Of a DNA stretch of 64,000 nucleotides, positions 50,557 through 59,926 are shown piece after piece (the stretch's first letter is position 1; each line of letters begins with the position of its first letter). This DNA is from Actinoplanes derwentensis. Lineage in GTDB: Bacteria; Actinomycetota; Actinomycetes; Mycobacteriales; Micromonosporaceae. The notes under the pieces are model-generated. The model had not been told where the DNA came from. It made no database searches and saw nothing but the letters and a program-made list of their open reading frames with translations. The position numbers and the translations under genes are program-made. The DNA lies in NCBI RefSeq assembly GCF_900104725.1, contig NZ_LT629758.1, forward strand, positions 4,292,501-4,356,500, given 5' to 3'.

Positions 50557-51153
50557 ATGGGACTGATTCACATCGATCTTTTCAGCACGCTCGACCTGGT
50601 CGCTCAGGCGCCGGGCAGGCCCGGTGAGGATCCGGAGGGCGGCTTCACCTTCGGCGGCTGGCAGGCGCCCCTGATGGACGAGGCGGTCGGCCGGTCCGTC
50701 ATGGAGGGCATGCAGGGGCTGGACGCACTGTTGCTGGGCCGTAAGACGTACGACATCTGGGCCGCCTACTGGCCTCATCAGAACGACTCGATCGGGAAGC
50801 TCTTCAACAGTGTTCCGAAGTATGTGGCCTCGCGCGGCAACCCCGAGCTGAACTGGGCCGGTTCGACACTGCTCAAGGATGTGCGCGAGGTCCGGGACAG
50901 TCACGAGAACGTGCACGTGATCGGCAGTCTCGACTTCGCGCAGACGCTTCTCCGGGAGCGGCTCTTCGACCGGCTCACGCTGTGGCTCTACCCGATCATG
51001 CTCGGGGCCGGGAAGAAGGTGTTCGACGGTGGCGCGGTGCCGTCGAACCTGAGGCTGCTGGAGCCGCCGGTCGCCGGGTCCACCGGCGCGGTGATCCTGA
51101 AGTACGCGCTGGCCGACGGCGTGCCGGGCACCGGTGACATGACGGAGCAGTAG
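50557..51153 (+). CDS. RibD C-terminal/DHFR-family reductase-like protein
   Basis: A 198-aa protein of the RibD_C (YwjB-type) family. It shows IDLFSTLDLVAQAPG, the NADPH-binding LLLGRKTYDIWAAYW, and HVIGSLDFAQTLL followed by LYPIMLGAGKKVFDG. It is likely an NADPH-dependent reductase of unknown substrate. ATG 50557 has AGAGGAGG 6 nt upstream. Confidence 0.88.
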   Translation: MGLIHIDLFSTLDLVAQAPGRPGEDPEGGFTFGGWQAPLMDEAVGRSVMEGMQGLDALLLGRKTYDIWAAYWPHQNDSIGKLFNSVPKYVASRGNPELNWAGSTLLKDVREVRDSHENVHVIGSLDFAQTLLRERLFDRLTLWLYPIMLGAGKKVFDGGAVPSNLRLLEPPVAGSTGAVILKYALADGVPGTGDMTEQ

Positions 51154-51161
51154 ACCGCGGT

Positions 51162-51195
51162 GGTGCCCCGGGCCGTGCGGACGGCTCGGGGCACC
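51162..51195. terminator. Bidirectional terminator hairpin
   Basis: GGTGCCCCGGGCCGT (51162-51176) pairs with ACGGCTCGGGGCACC (51181-51195) across a GCGG loop with a single G-T pair. It lies between two convergent genes. Confidence 0.8.
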
Positions 51196-51199
51196 GTAC

Positions 51200-53221
51200 T
51201 CACCTGCGCGTCTTGGGCAGGTCGAACTGGTCGGCGGCGCGACAGTCCTTCTGGTTGCCGATCGACCCCGGCGGCAGCTTCGCCAGGGCGTCGCGGGCCT
51301 GCTGACGGCCGAGGTTCCACGCGTACCACGGGTCGGGGTCCTTGAGGTCCGCGGCGATCCAGCTCAGTGTGCACCGGCGTACCGGATCGGGCAGGTCGGC
51401 CAGTGCCGGGGTCGCGTCCGCGGACAGGGCCCGCAGGTACCAGGCGTCGATCTTGCCGGAACCCTGGTAACGGAGCGCGTTGCGACTGGCCACGTAGCCC
51501 TCCGGGTTGAGGACGGCGAGGCCGAGCAGCATCAGCACGGCGAGGCCCACGGTGGTTCCGGGGATCCATCTGCCCTGCCACTTGAGCCCGGCGAGCGCGA
51601 TCATCACGAAGATCACGCCGAGCAGCAACTCCGAGGCCATCACGAAGATCCGCTCGCCGGTGAAGCTGTACACCCGCTGGTACGTCCACATCCGGGACAG
51701 CGCGGACGCCACGATGACGACACTCAGACCGCAGAGCAGACCCAGCAGTACACGCAGCAGCACCCGGTCTACCGGCTGATCCCGCTTCGCCCAGCGGGCC
51801 AGCCCGGCGATCAGCGCCAGCGACAGCAGCGTGACCGCCACCAACTGCCAGAAGCCGCTGCGGGCGTACTCCGCGTAGCTGAGCTTGGCTGTCTCCAGCA
51901 CGTGCGTGCGGCCACCGAACAGCACGGTGAACTGCACCGCCACGAAACCGGCGAACAGCAGCACCAGGGCCGCTCCGGCCGGCGCCCATTCGAGCAGGCC
52001 GAACCGGCCCTTACCTTCGGTGTCCATGCTGGACAGTCTCGGCGGCGCGGTGAGTGTGTAGATGCCGGAGACGGCGAGCAGGCCACCGGTCACCGCCAGG
52101 AAGATCCACTGGAAGATCGAGCCGACCGCGAAATCGGGTACGGCGTCGTCCAGCAGCTTCGAGAACGCGACGTCGGCCGACGACAGCAGCGCGCCGAAGA
52201 CCAGCAGCACCACGGCCGTCAATCCGGCCGAGAAGAGGATCCGGCCGGCGATACCCGGGGTGCGGCCCGCCTTCAAGTGCCTGCGGATCCACGGGATCCC
52301 GGCGAGCGCCGCCCACGGGGCCGCGAACAGGCTGAACAGGATCGACCTGACCCGGCGGCCGCCGACGATGGCCAGCGCGGTACAGCCGATCGCCCCGATC
52401 ACACTGAACGTGACCAGCCACCACGCGTTCCGGAACGCCGGAATCAGCAGCAGTGCGAGCGCCGCCGTGGCCCAGCCGGCCCGGAACAGCCGCTCAGACC
52501 GTGGCAGGTCCGCAGACTTGCCGACACCGAACACGACACCGAGAGTCACCGTCAGCCAGGCGAGGAACCAGCCGATACCCACCCGGTCCAGCGGCAGGAA
52601 GACCAGGAAGCCGAGGGCGGCGGCCAGTACACCGGCCGGTGCCGCCCAGCCCTTGGCCTCTTTCGGGCCGGGCCAGTGCTTCTTGCGGAACGTCTGCCAG
52701 GTGGTGGGCGGTTGCTCGTAGGTGCCGAACGGGCGCGCCGGGTACTGCGGCGGCCCCTGTTGCGGCCCCTGCGGTTTCAAGGCCTGCGGGTTCAGCGGCG
52801 GGACGGCCGTGGCCGGTGCGGGCTTCGGGGTCGCGGCGACCGGAGCCGGAGTGGGGTCGGCCGGGACCGGCTCGGGATCGGCCGAAGCCGGCGGCTTGGC
52901 AACGGCGGCGGCCGGGTTGGCGACGGCGGCGGCCGACTTGGATTCGGCGGCGGCCGGCGTCGCGGTGGCCGGCTTGGGGTCGGCGGCCGGCTGGGTGACC
53001 GCCGGGACCATCGGTACGAACAGGGCGTATCCCCGCGTACCGGATGGGATCTGGACCGGGATCGCCCATGCCGTCTCACCGTCGGTGCCCGGCCAGACCA
53101 TCGACGGGATCGCGTCGGTGGGCGGCATGACCAGCAGTTGGGGCACCGGCACGGGGATGTCTTTGTTCGTGTCCGGCGTGGTCTCCGCCGGCTCAGGCCG
53201 CTCGGGTGGCTGGTCAGCCAC
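51200..53221 (-). CDS. DUF4173 (DUF4153-type) integral membrane protein
   Basis: A 673-aa protein. Residues 1-190 are a cytosolic Pro/Ala-rich low-complexity region, then about 11-12 transmembrane helices. Family marks are ADVAFSKLLDDAVPDF, YTLTAPP, FGLLEWAPAGAALVLLFAGF and QLSYAEYARSGFWQL-type text (here AKLSYAEYARSGFWQLVAV). The C-terminal 90 residues (NPEGYVASRNALRYQGSGKI onward) are outside the membrane. Function unknown. It is transcribed alone. Confidence 0.88.
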   Translation of the reverse strand: MADQPPERPEPAETTPDTNKDIPVPVPQLLVMPPTDAIPSMVWPGTDGETAWAIPVQIPSGTRGYALFVPMVPAVTQPAADPKPATATPAAAESKSAAAVANPAAAVAKPPASADPEPVPADPTPAPVAATPKPAPATAVPPLNPQALKPQGPQQGPPQYPARPFGTYEQPPTTWQTFRKKHWPGPKEAKGWAAPAGVLAAALGFLVFLPLDRVGIGWFLAWLTVTLGVVFGVGKSADLPRSERLFRAGWATAALALLLIPAFRNAWWLVTFSVIGAIGCTALAIVGGRRVRSILFSLFAAPWAALAGIPWIRRHLKAGRTPGIAGRILFSAGLTAVVLLVFGALLSSADVAFSKLLDDAVPDFAVGSIFQWIFLAVTGGLLAVSGIYTLTAPPRLSSMDTEGKGRFGLLEWAPAGAALVLLFAGFVAVQFTVLFGGRTHVLETAKLSYAEYARSGFWQLVAVTLLSLALIAGLARWAKRDQPVDRVLLRVLLGLLCGLSVVIVASALSRMWTYQRVYSFTGERIFVMASELLLGVIFVMIALAGLKWQGRWIPGTTVGLAVLMLLGLAVLNPEGYVASRNALRYQGSGKIDAWYLRALSADATPALADLPDPVRRCTLSWIAADLKDPDPWYAWNLGRQQARDALAKLPPGSIGNQKDCRAADQFDLPKTRR

Positions 53222-53495
53222 TGCACCCTCCTAGGTTGCTCGGTCCGCACACTGTAGGGCGTGCGCACGGCAATTTCTACGCTGGAACGGGTCCGTATCG
53301 CCGCGACGGCCGGAGGGATTGGCACGGATGCGGGAGGTCACCCCGACCGGCATCTCCTACCGATTTCCAAGAGATAGTGGGATTTGAGACCTGGGTCACC
53401 AGCGAAAACGCCTCGCGGTCCCTAAGCTCGCCTTCACTGTATGCAGCAGAAGCCGCCTCGGACTGGATCACCAGTTCCCGGCCCGGGCCAGCGCG

Positions 53496-53993
53496 GTGTG
53501 GATCAGCACGGCCGCGCTGATGAGCAGTGACGAGGAGTCGATCCGCACCGTCGCCCGGACCGCGCACGAGGCCGGCACGCCCTGGGTACTCGACCCGGTC
53601 GCGGTCGGCGCCGGAGCTTCCGGTTATGACGACTTCGTGCGCTCACTGCTGGAGTTCCGGCCGGCCGCGATCCGGGGCAACGCCAGTGAGCTGATCGCCC
53701 TGGCCGGTGGCGAGGCGACCGGCACGGGCGTGGAGACCACCGTCGACTCGTCCGAGGCGGTCGCCGGGTTCGCCGCCCGGATCGGCACGGTCGTCGCGGT
53801 CAGCGGGCCGGTCGACTACATCTCGGACGGGCAGCGGACCGTCGAGGTGCCGGGTGGGGACGTGCGGCTGACGCAGGTCACCGGTGCCGGTTGCGCCCTC
53901 GGTTCGCTCACCGCCGCCGTGATCTTCGCGGCGAGCACTTCCGGGTGCGGGGACCGCTCAGTGTGCCCCGGCCGCCGCAGGGCTATCCGGTGA
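53496..53993 (+). pseudogene. Truncated hydroxyethylthiazole kinase (thiM remnant)
   Basis: The reading frame encodes the middle of a ThiM-type thiazole kinase: PWVLDPVAVGAGASGYDDFV, FRPAAIRGNASELIALAGG and LTQVTGAGCALGSLTAAVIF, which has the anion-hole GAGC. The first 60-70 residues of the family are absent and the last 60 are replaced at about 53930 by out-of-family sequence. The fragment runs directly into the N-truncated oxidoreductase below, which points to one deletion that removed the 3' part of thiM and the 5' part of the next gene. The 53222-53495 stretch before it holds no other recognisable gene. Confidence 0.8.
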
Positions 53994-54673
53994 TCATCCA
54001 GGCCGGGGCCAGCGAGTCCGGCCGGAGTTTCGCCGGCCGCTGGGCCGACGTCGTCTTCTGCAGTCACGCGTCCCTCGAATCGGCGGTCGCGTTCTACACC
54101 GACGTGAAGGCCCGCGCCGCCGCCCACGGCCGCGACCCGGACCAGCTGAAGATCCTGCCGGCCGCGACCCCGGTGATCGGCCGGGACACCGCCGACGCGC
54201 TCGCCAAGCACGAGGCGTTCGCCGATCTGGTGTCGGTGGAGGCGGGACTGTCACGTCTTGCGTACCACGTCAATGTTGATCTGACTCAATACGACCTGGA
54301 CGGGCCGTTGCCCCCGCTGGAGGAGGTCGGCGTCGAGGGCCATTATCGGGAGGTGGTCGAATACGCCGAGAAACATGACCTGACGGTCGGGCAGATCGGC
54401 CGGTGGTACGGCGCCCGCACCGAAGGCAGCATGGTCGGCTCGGCGAGCGGCATCGCCGACACCATCGAGCACTGGGTCGACGCCGGAGCCGCCGACGGTT
54501 TCGTCATCCAGGCCACCCACGTGCCCGGCTCGTTCGACGAGTTCGTCGCCGCAGTGGTGCCCGAACTGCAGCGGCGCGGCCGGTTCCGCACCGACTACGA
54601 GGGCACGACACTGCGCGACAACCTCGGACTGAAACGTCCCGGACGCGGCGAGCGGAAGGCCCGGCGCGCATGA
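53930..54673 (+). pseudogene. N-truncated LLM-class flavin monooxygenase (NtaA/DmoA type)
   Basis: From GEHFRVRGPLSVPRPPQGYP onward the frame matches the C-terminal 60% of bacterial-luciferase-like monooxygenases of the nitrilotriacetate/dimethyl-sulfide type (VIIQAGASESGRSFAGRWAD, DTIEHWVDAGAADGFVI). The first 170 or so residues, including the flavin-binding part, are missing. The frame is open from 53891 but without a good start. It overlaps the sulfurtransferase gene by ATGA, so it may still be transcribed with it. Confidence 0.78.
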
Positions 54674-55449
54674 CCGGCCCGCTGGTCAGCGTGGCGTGGC
54701 TGCGGGACCACCGCGGTGAGGTGGTGCTGCTGGACGCTTCGATCGATCGTACGGCCGACGGCTTTGGCTCTGGATTTGCGGTCTTCACCGGGTCGCACCT
54801 GCCCGGAGCCCGCTTCGCGGACCTCTTCACCGGGTTCTCCGACCCGGACGCGCCGTTTCCCTTCACCATGCCGGCGGTGGGCGCGCTCCGGAAAACCGCA
54901 AGATCATTGGGGGTACGGGACGGCGCGCACGTGGTCGTCTACGACCGCAACGGCGGCGCGTGGGCGGCCCGGGTCTGGTGGCTTTTGCGGGTCCACGGCT
55001 TCGCGAGCGTCAGCGTGCTCGACGGCGGCCTGGCCGCGTGGACCGGTCCGATCGAAACCGGACTCCCGGCGGCACCGGCGGTCACCGGGGACTTGACTCT
55101 GCACGCGCCCGGACCGGTCACCGCCGACCTCACCGAAGTGGAACGGACCCCCGGCGACCGGCTGGTCTGCGCGCTGCGTACCGAACGGTTCGACGCCGGC
55201 CACATCCCCGGCAGTGTCAGCCTTCCGTACAACGGCCTGTTGTCCCCCGACGGCACCCTCGACCTGGACGCGGTCCGGTCCCGGGCCGCCGCGCTGTCGG
55301 TGGACGCCACCACCGTCGTCTACTGCGGCGGCGGCATCAACGCGGCCGGGCTGATCCTGGCCCTGGACACGGCGGGGCTGCCACTGCCCCGCCTCTACGA
55401 CGGATCCCTCAGCGAATGGCGCGCCCACCGAGACATAGCATCCAGCTGA
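54670..55449 (+). CDS. Two-domain rhodanese-type sulfurtransferase
   Basis: A 259-aa thiosulfate/3-mercaptopyruvate sulfurtransferase. An inactive N-domain (VVLLDASIDR, HVVVYDRNGGAWAARVWWLL) and a C-domain with the active-site loop VVYCGGGINAAG, where Cys starts the CxxGxx loop. The loop is Gly-rich, unlike classic CRKGxT or CGSGVT, so the substrate is uncertain. ATG 54670 overlaps the oxidoreductase remnant, and its stop overlaps the GntR start by one base. Confidence 0.88.
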   Translation: MTGPLVSVAWLRDHRGEVVLLDASIDRTADGFGSGFAVFTGSHLPGARFADLFTGFSDPDAPFPFTMPAVGALRKTARSLGVRDGAHVVVYDRNGGAWAARVWWLLRVHGFASVSVLDGGLAAWTGPIETGLPAAPAVTGDLTLHAPGPVTADLTEVERTPGDRLVCALRTERFDAGHIPGSVSLPYNGLLSPDGTLDLDAVRSRAAALSVDATTVVYCGGGINAAGLILALDTAGLPLPRLYDGSLSEWRAHRDIASS

Positions 55450-56123
55450 TGAACGCACGGGACACCGTCTACCGGGAGCTGCTGGAACGGCTGACGCACG
55501 GCCGCTACCAGGGCGGTGAGCCGCTCATCCCGCAGGCACTGAGTGGGGAGTTCGACTTCTCGCGGACCCCGGTCCGCGAGACGCTCGCCCTGCTCGAACA
55601 GGACGGGCCGCTGGTCTCCGGCCGCCGCGGTTTCGAGATCCGGCGGCGCAGCGACGAGGAGATCATGGAGATCTTCGAGACGCGCGCCATCCTGGAGTCG
55701 TCCGCCGCCTACGCCGCCGCGACCCGCGCCACCCCCATCGACCTGGCCCGCCTGCAGGACCTGCACGACCGATCGCAGGCCACCACGGATCCGGCCGAGG
55801 TCCGCCGTCTCTTCAACCACTTCCACGAAGCGGTCCGCAACGCCGCCCACAACCGGACCATCAACACCCTGCTGCGTACGATCGAAGCCCAGGTCAAAGT
55901 GTCCGCCCCGTGGACCACACCGGGCGGCCCGCGAGAGTTCGGCCCCAGCTACCTCGAACACGCCGCGATCCTGCACGCCATCCGCACCGGCGACGCCCCC
56001 GCCGCCCGAACCGCGACCCTGACCCACAGCGCCCACGACCGCGACGTCCGGGTGAGCCAGCTGATCGTCCGGATGGCCGAGGACTTGAAGTCCCCCGACG
56101 CCACCGCCGCCGGCTGGCACTGA
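55449..56123 (+). CDS. GntR/FadR-family (FCD) transcriptional regulator
   Basis: A 224-aa regulator. Winged helix at 5-72 (YRELLERLTHGRYQGGEPLI, LSGEFDFSRTPVRETLALLE) and an FCD ligand domain (EIFETRAILESSAAYAAATR, FNHFHEAVRNAAHN, LEHAAILHAIRTGDAPAA) with the Asp/His metal ligands. It ends a sulfur-related gene set (LLM remnant, rhodanese) that it presumably controlled. ATG start in a TGATG junction. Confidence 0.9.
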   Translation: MNARDTVYRELLERLTHGRYQGGEPLIPQALSGEFDFSRTPVRETLALLEQDGPLVSGRRGFEIRRRSDEEIMEIFETRAILESSAAYAAATRATPIDLARLQDLHDRSQATTDPAEVRRLFNHFHEAVRNAAHNRTINTLLRTIEAQVKVSAPWTTPGGPREFGPSYLEHAAILHAIRTGDAPAARTATLTHSAHDRDVRVSQLIVRMAEDLKSPDATAAGWH

Positions 56124-56147
56124 CCCCGGCCCCTCGGCCGCTGGCCG

Positions 56148-56234
56148 TCTGCTTCTGCTTCTGCTTCTGCTTCTGCTTCTGCTTCTGCTTCTGCTTCTGC
56201 TTCTGCTTCTGCTTCTGCTTCTGCTTCTGCTTCT
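56148..56234. repeat. Hexanucleotide microsatellite (TCTGCT)n, about 14.5 units
   Basis: An uninterrupted run of TCTGCT covers 87 nt, 25 nt after the GntR stop. On the minus strand it would encode Lys-Gln or Ser-Arg repeats, but no gene is credible there. It is pyrimidine-rich and prone to slippage. Confidence 0.95.
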
Positions 56235-56343
56235 TGACATGATTGTTTCGGCAGGGCCTGGCTGCTTTCGTGATTGGCGGGTTCGGCATTTTGGCATGAT
56301 CAGGTACTTACACTTTTCTGCCGGGGTTCGGGAGAATTCATGT

Positions 56344-57156
56344 ATGAGCCAGCCAGCGCTTTTCAGCGTTGCCGGAATGCGCGACCGGACCAAGTCGCGG
56401 AACTATTCTCCGGAGCGCGATGAGTTTCGTCGTGATCATGAGAGGCGGCGCGCGTGGGGGCTTCAGCGCCGCCACGCGGAGAAACTTCGCCAGATCCGGG
56501 AACGTGACTCCATGCCCCTCTCCCGCGAGGATCGGGAGTGGCTGGCCTCTCTCACGCCACGAACTCCACCCGCATCTGAGCCGCCACAGAATCCGCCCGC
56601 AACCGCACCACCGCCACCGCCGGCTTCACCGGAACCTGAGCCCGCGCCGCTGGAGCCGGGACCAGCACCGGAGCCGGGACCAGAAGCGGAGCCGGGACCG
56701 GGACCTGAGCCGCTGGAGCCCGGACCGGGACCGGGACCCGCACCGCTGGAGCCCAGGCCAGGACCCTCGCCGCTGAAGCCGGGATCGGAGCCTTCGGCCT
56801 ATGAAGCGGCAGGTTGTCCGCCGGTGACTGTGCTGCCGGTCTCGGTGCCTCAGTCCGAGGATGCCGATCGGGGACCGGCCGGCGCGGATCGGTGGGCACG
56901 GCTCATGCTCGCGCCGAGCGGGCCGCCGCCGGGACCGTTACTGCTTCGATCGGGCCGGGGTGGGTTTTCATTGAATGATTGTGGTGCCGGTCGCGGTGAC
57001 ACTCGGCGAGGTTCCCGGGGGCCGTGTCTGTGGTGGTCACCGTGCGATGGCCGAGGAACAAACCTGCCGTACTTTCTTGGATTCCAGATGCCCTGTGCGG
57101 GGATTCTCCAAAATGGTATTCCCGAAAGGAACCGGACGCTGCGGCAACCGCCATGA
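56344..57156 (+). CDS. Hypothetical protein with Pro/Glu-rich repeats
   Basis: A 270-aa frame. The first 75 residues are charged and well-formed (MRDRTKSRNYSPERDEFRRD, LQRRHAEKLRQIRERD), a pattern I associate with small Micromonosporaceae proteins. Residues 80-165 are a Pro/Glu/Gly repeat region (EPGPAPEPGPEAEPG and similar). After about residue 185 the text looks random, so the true end may be an altered frame. It starts 110 nt after the microsatellite. No function can be given. Confidence 0.5.
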   Translation: MSQPALFSVAGMRDRTKSRNYSPERDEFRRDHERRRAWGLQRRHAEKLRQIRERDSMPLSREDREWLASLTPRTPPASEPPQNPPATAPPPPPASPEPEPAPLEPGPAPEPGPEAEPGPGPEPLEPGPGPGPAPLEPRPGPSPLKPGSEPSAYEAAGCPPVTVLPVSVPQSEDADRGPAGADRWARLMLAPSGPPPGPLLLRSGRGGFSLNDCGAGRGDTRRGSRGPCLWWSPCDGRGTNLPYFLGFQMPCAGILQNGIPERNRTLRQPP

Positions 57157-57505
57157 GATGACTCGCGGTCGGGGAATCGGCGTCGCCAGTGTTCCGGATC
57201 GCATCGTCAGAATTCGTCTCCCGGCGCCAGTGAGCCGAACAAATCGTCCCCATGGCGGTCGACCTTGGGAAGTCCTGCGCCGCGCCGAAACCGAAGCCGG
57301 ACCGAGGGGAAACCGATCGCCCATGCCGGTGCCAACGTCGGGCGAAGGGCCTTGACCACACGCCATTGCGCCTGGCGGTGCAGCGGGTCAGGCGGCAACG
57401 GCAGCGGGCTGGTGGGATGGGTCCGGCAACCGACGAACCCATCCCACCAGCCATGGCCGTGCCGGGAGAGCGTTGCTGTCAGGCGGCCCAGGGCGGCGGA
57501 GCGGA
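57157..57505. other. Intergenic region with convergent ends
   Basis: No gene is recognised in these 349 nt. The only clear structure is the hairpin at 57407-57452. Confidence 0.5.
57407..57452. terminator. Perfect 16-bp hairpin
   Basis: GGCTGGTGGGATGGGT (57407-57422) pairs fully with ACCCATCCCACCAGCC (57437-57452) across a 14-nt loop. It lies downstream of the convergent carbonic anhydrase gene and terminates it. Confidence 0.8.
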
Positions 57506-58138
57506 TCAGACTGCCAGCAGGCGGCGGACCGGGTGGGCCTCGCCGACCTCGCCGGAGGCGAGCGAATAGAACGTGGGGACCACGCTGACTCGGCCGGCGG
57601 TGATGGCGCGGTCGATCAGGACTGAGCGTTCGCGCAGCAGTTCGGCCGTGTAGCTGGCGTGCTGTTCGATGGTCTCGGCCAGGGTTTCGGCGCCGGCGAT
57701 GCGGGCCCGGACGACGTCGGGGGCGATGTGCTCGACGATCTCCCGGATGGAGCCGGGCGGCACCTTACCCTCGTCGACCATGGCGATGGAGGCGGCTACC
57801 GCGCCGCAGCTGTCGTGGCCGAGGACCACGATGAGCGGCACGCCGAGGACTTCGACCGCGTATTCGATCGAACCGAGCACCGAGCCGTCGACCACGTGAC
57901 CGGCGGTCCGGACCACGAACAGGTCACCCAGGCCCTGGTCGAAGAGGATCTCCGCCGGGACCCGGGAGTCAGCGCAGCCGAACACGATCGCGGAGGGGGC
58001 CTGCGAACCGATCAGTTCGGCCCGGCGGTGCGGGCCCCGGCGCAGGTCTGCGGAGGTCATGCCGGCGATGAACCGCGCGTTGCCTTCGCGGAGGACGGCC
58101 CAGGACGTGCTGGCGGCGGAACCGTTGATGTTCGACAT
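57506..58138 (-). CDS. Beta-class carbonic anhydrase
   Basis: A 210-aa cytosolic zinc enzyme that hydrates CO2. Zinc ligands and catalytic dyad are in FGCADSRVPAE (Cys, Asp-Arg) and VLGHDSCGAVAA (His, Cys). Length is usual for the family. GGGAGAG precedes the ATG. It is 11 nt after the chemoreceptor-like gene on the same strand, so both are probably in one transcript. Confidence 0.93.
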   Translation of the reverse strand: MSNINGSAASTSWAVLREGNARFIAGMTSADLRRGPHRRAELIGSQAPSAIVFGCADSRVPAEILFDQGLGDLFVVRTAGHVVDGSVLGSIEYAVEVLGVPLIVVLGHDSCGAVAASIAMVDEGKVPPGSIREIVEHIAPDVVRARIAGAETLAETIEQHASYTAELLRERSVLIDRAITAGRVSVVPTFYSLASGEVGEAHPVRRLLAV

Positions 58139-58149
58139 ATCTCTCCCGA

Positions 58150-59700
58150 TCAGCTGATGATCGCGCCGGTGACTGCGACCTGCTCTTTGAGGACCACGTT
58201 GATGAGGCCCTGGGTTTCGTTGATCTTCTCGACGGCATGGTGGATCTGGGCCAGGGAGGCGACGACCGCGTCGACCCGCGACTGGATGGTGCTGACCCGC
58301 TCGCTGACTTCGGCGGTGGCGCGTTCGGTTTCGCCGGACAGTTCCTTGACCTCGCCGGCGACCACGGCGAAGCCCTTTCCGGCCTCGCCCGCGCGGGCCG
58401 CCTCGATGGTGGCGTTGAGGGCGAGCAGGTTGGTCTGGGCGGCGATCGACTGGATCGCCTTGACCACCTGGTTGATCTCCGCGCTCGCCTGGCCGAGCGC
58501 GGCCACCTGTTCGTTGGCCTCGACGGTCAGACGTTCGCCGGTCTGCGCGACGGCCGACGCGTCGGCGACGTTGCGCTCCACCTCACCGATGGATTCGAGG
58601 AGGGTGCGTCCTGCGGTGTTGAGTTGAGCCGCTGCGGTGAAGCGTTCGAGTGCCTGGCCGACAAGGAACGCGGTGTTGCGTAGTGCCGCCTCCCGGCCGG
58701 GGTACATGATCAGGGTCCGGGTGGCGAAGAAGTCCATCGTGCCGACGATCTGTCCAGCGACACGTATCGGCAGGCAGACGCCGGACTTAACCCCGGCGGC
58801 CTGTGCGGCTGGTCTCCGTACACAGTCGGTCAGTTCGCCGAGGTCTTCGACGAAGACCAGGTCGCCGCGCGCCCAGGCACGACCGGACAGACCGACGCCT
58901 TTGGCGAACGAGGCGGACATGGTGACGCGGCGGAACTCGGCGCCGGCGTCGCCGGATTCGAGGGCGAACCGGAGCACGTTGTCCTGTTCGTCCAGGGACC
59001 AGAACGATCCGTACTGCCAGTCGAAGTCGGCACGGATCGTCTCCAGCGCGGACCGCAGCGCGGCGTCGCGGCTCTTGGCCTCGGTCATCTGCCGGATCAC
59101 GGTGGAGACGGCTTCGACGTCCTGTTCGGCCTTCTCCTGCTGGACGGCCTCGTGCAGGCGCACCAGGGCGGCCGACACCAGGACACCGACGGCGCGCAGG
59201 ACGCCGAGCCGGCTCTCGGTCGGTTCCAGCTCCTCGAGGGAGAAGAAGTCCATCGTGCCGACGACCTGGTTCTTCTCGACGACCGGGAAACAGACGCCGC
59301 TCTTGACTCCGGCCTGCGTGGCCGAGGGTGCCCGTACACAATCGGTCAGGTCCGCAAGGTTCTTGACGAAGACCAGGTCCCGGCTGCGCCAGGCGCGACC
59401 GGACAGACCGACTCCTTCAGCGAACGAGGCCTCCAGGGTGACCCGGCGGAACTGGTCGGTGACGGTGCCGCTCTCCTGGGCGAACCGGAGCACTTTCGCG
59501 CCGGCGTCGAGCTGCCAGTAGGAGCCGTAGGCCCAGTGGAAACGGTCCCGGACCTGGGCGAGCGCGGTGCCGATGGCCTCCTCGGGCGACTTGCACGTCT
59601 CCATGGCGCGCACGATCGCGGTGACCGCTTCGACGTCCTCCCGAGCCTCGATCAACTGAGCGTTGAGCTGCTCTGACTCTCGCTTCCTACTGCCGAACAC
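58150..59700 (-). CDS. Soluble GAF-GAF methyl-accepting-type signalling protein
   Basis: A 516-aa cytoplasmic receptor with two tandem GAF domains (about 30-185 and 195-345, each with the phrase GVGLSGRAW and a Cys-containing ligand loop) and a short MCP signalling domain at the end. The hairpin tip is [20 protein letters not shown]. No transmembrane segment. The two GAFs are about half identical, so they arose by duplication. GTG 59700 is preferred because AAGGAG is 4-5 nt upstream; ATG 59715 would add 5 residues. No che genes are near. Confidence 0.87.
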   Translation of the reverse strand: MFGSRKRESEQLNAQLIEAREDVEAVTAIVRAMETCKSPEEAIGTALAQVRDRFHWAYGSYWQLDAGAKVLRFAQESGTVTDQFRRVTLEASFAEGVGLSGRAWRSRDLVFVKNLADLTDCVRAPSATQAGVKSGVCFPVVEKNQVVGTMDFFSLEELEPTESRLGVLRAVGVLVSAALVRLHEAVQQEKAEQDVEAVSTVIRQMTEAKSRDAALRSALETIRADFDWQYGSFWSLDEQDNVLRFALESGDAGAEFRRVTMSASFAKGVGLSGRAWARGDLVFVEDLGELTDCVRRPAAQAAGVKSGVCLPIRVAGQIVGTMDFFATRTLIMYPGREAALRNTAFLVGQALERFTAAAQLNTAGRTLLESIGEVERNVADASAVAQTGERLTVEANEQVAALGQASAEINQVVKAIQSIAAQTNLLALNATIEAARAGEAGKGFAVVAGEVKELSGETERATAEVSERVSTIQSRVDAVVASLAQIHHAVEKINETQGLINVVLKEQVAVTGAIIS

Positions 59701-59926
59701 GCTGCTCCTTCTCATCGAGCAGCGGGGGGGTTGCCGCTCGTCTTGACCGCAGAAGTCGGCACGGCGCCCGTCGAGTTGAGGAAACCGGCGTGATGAAAAC
59801 GCGCACCTTGCCGACCGCGACGACGGCCGCTATGTTAATGGAAAATCACACATCGATGAACGTGGAAATCTCCTCGCAACGCCGGAAAGAGCACTGGAAA
59901 GAGCCGACCGGGAAGCAGGTAAGCGA

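Noticed and set aside
53222..53495. A TPP or SAM riboswitch before the thiM remnant
   Set aside because: No TPP-box (CTGAGA) or S-box core is present; the stretch holds no structure that I can support.
55395..56393. Minus-strand frame with Ser-Arg or Lys-Gln repeats at 56148-56234
   Set aside because: The repeats are just the microsatellite read as protein; the rest is antisense to the GntR gene.
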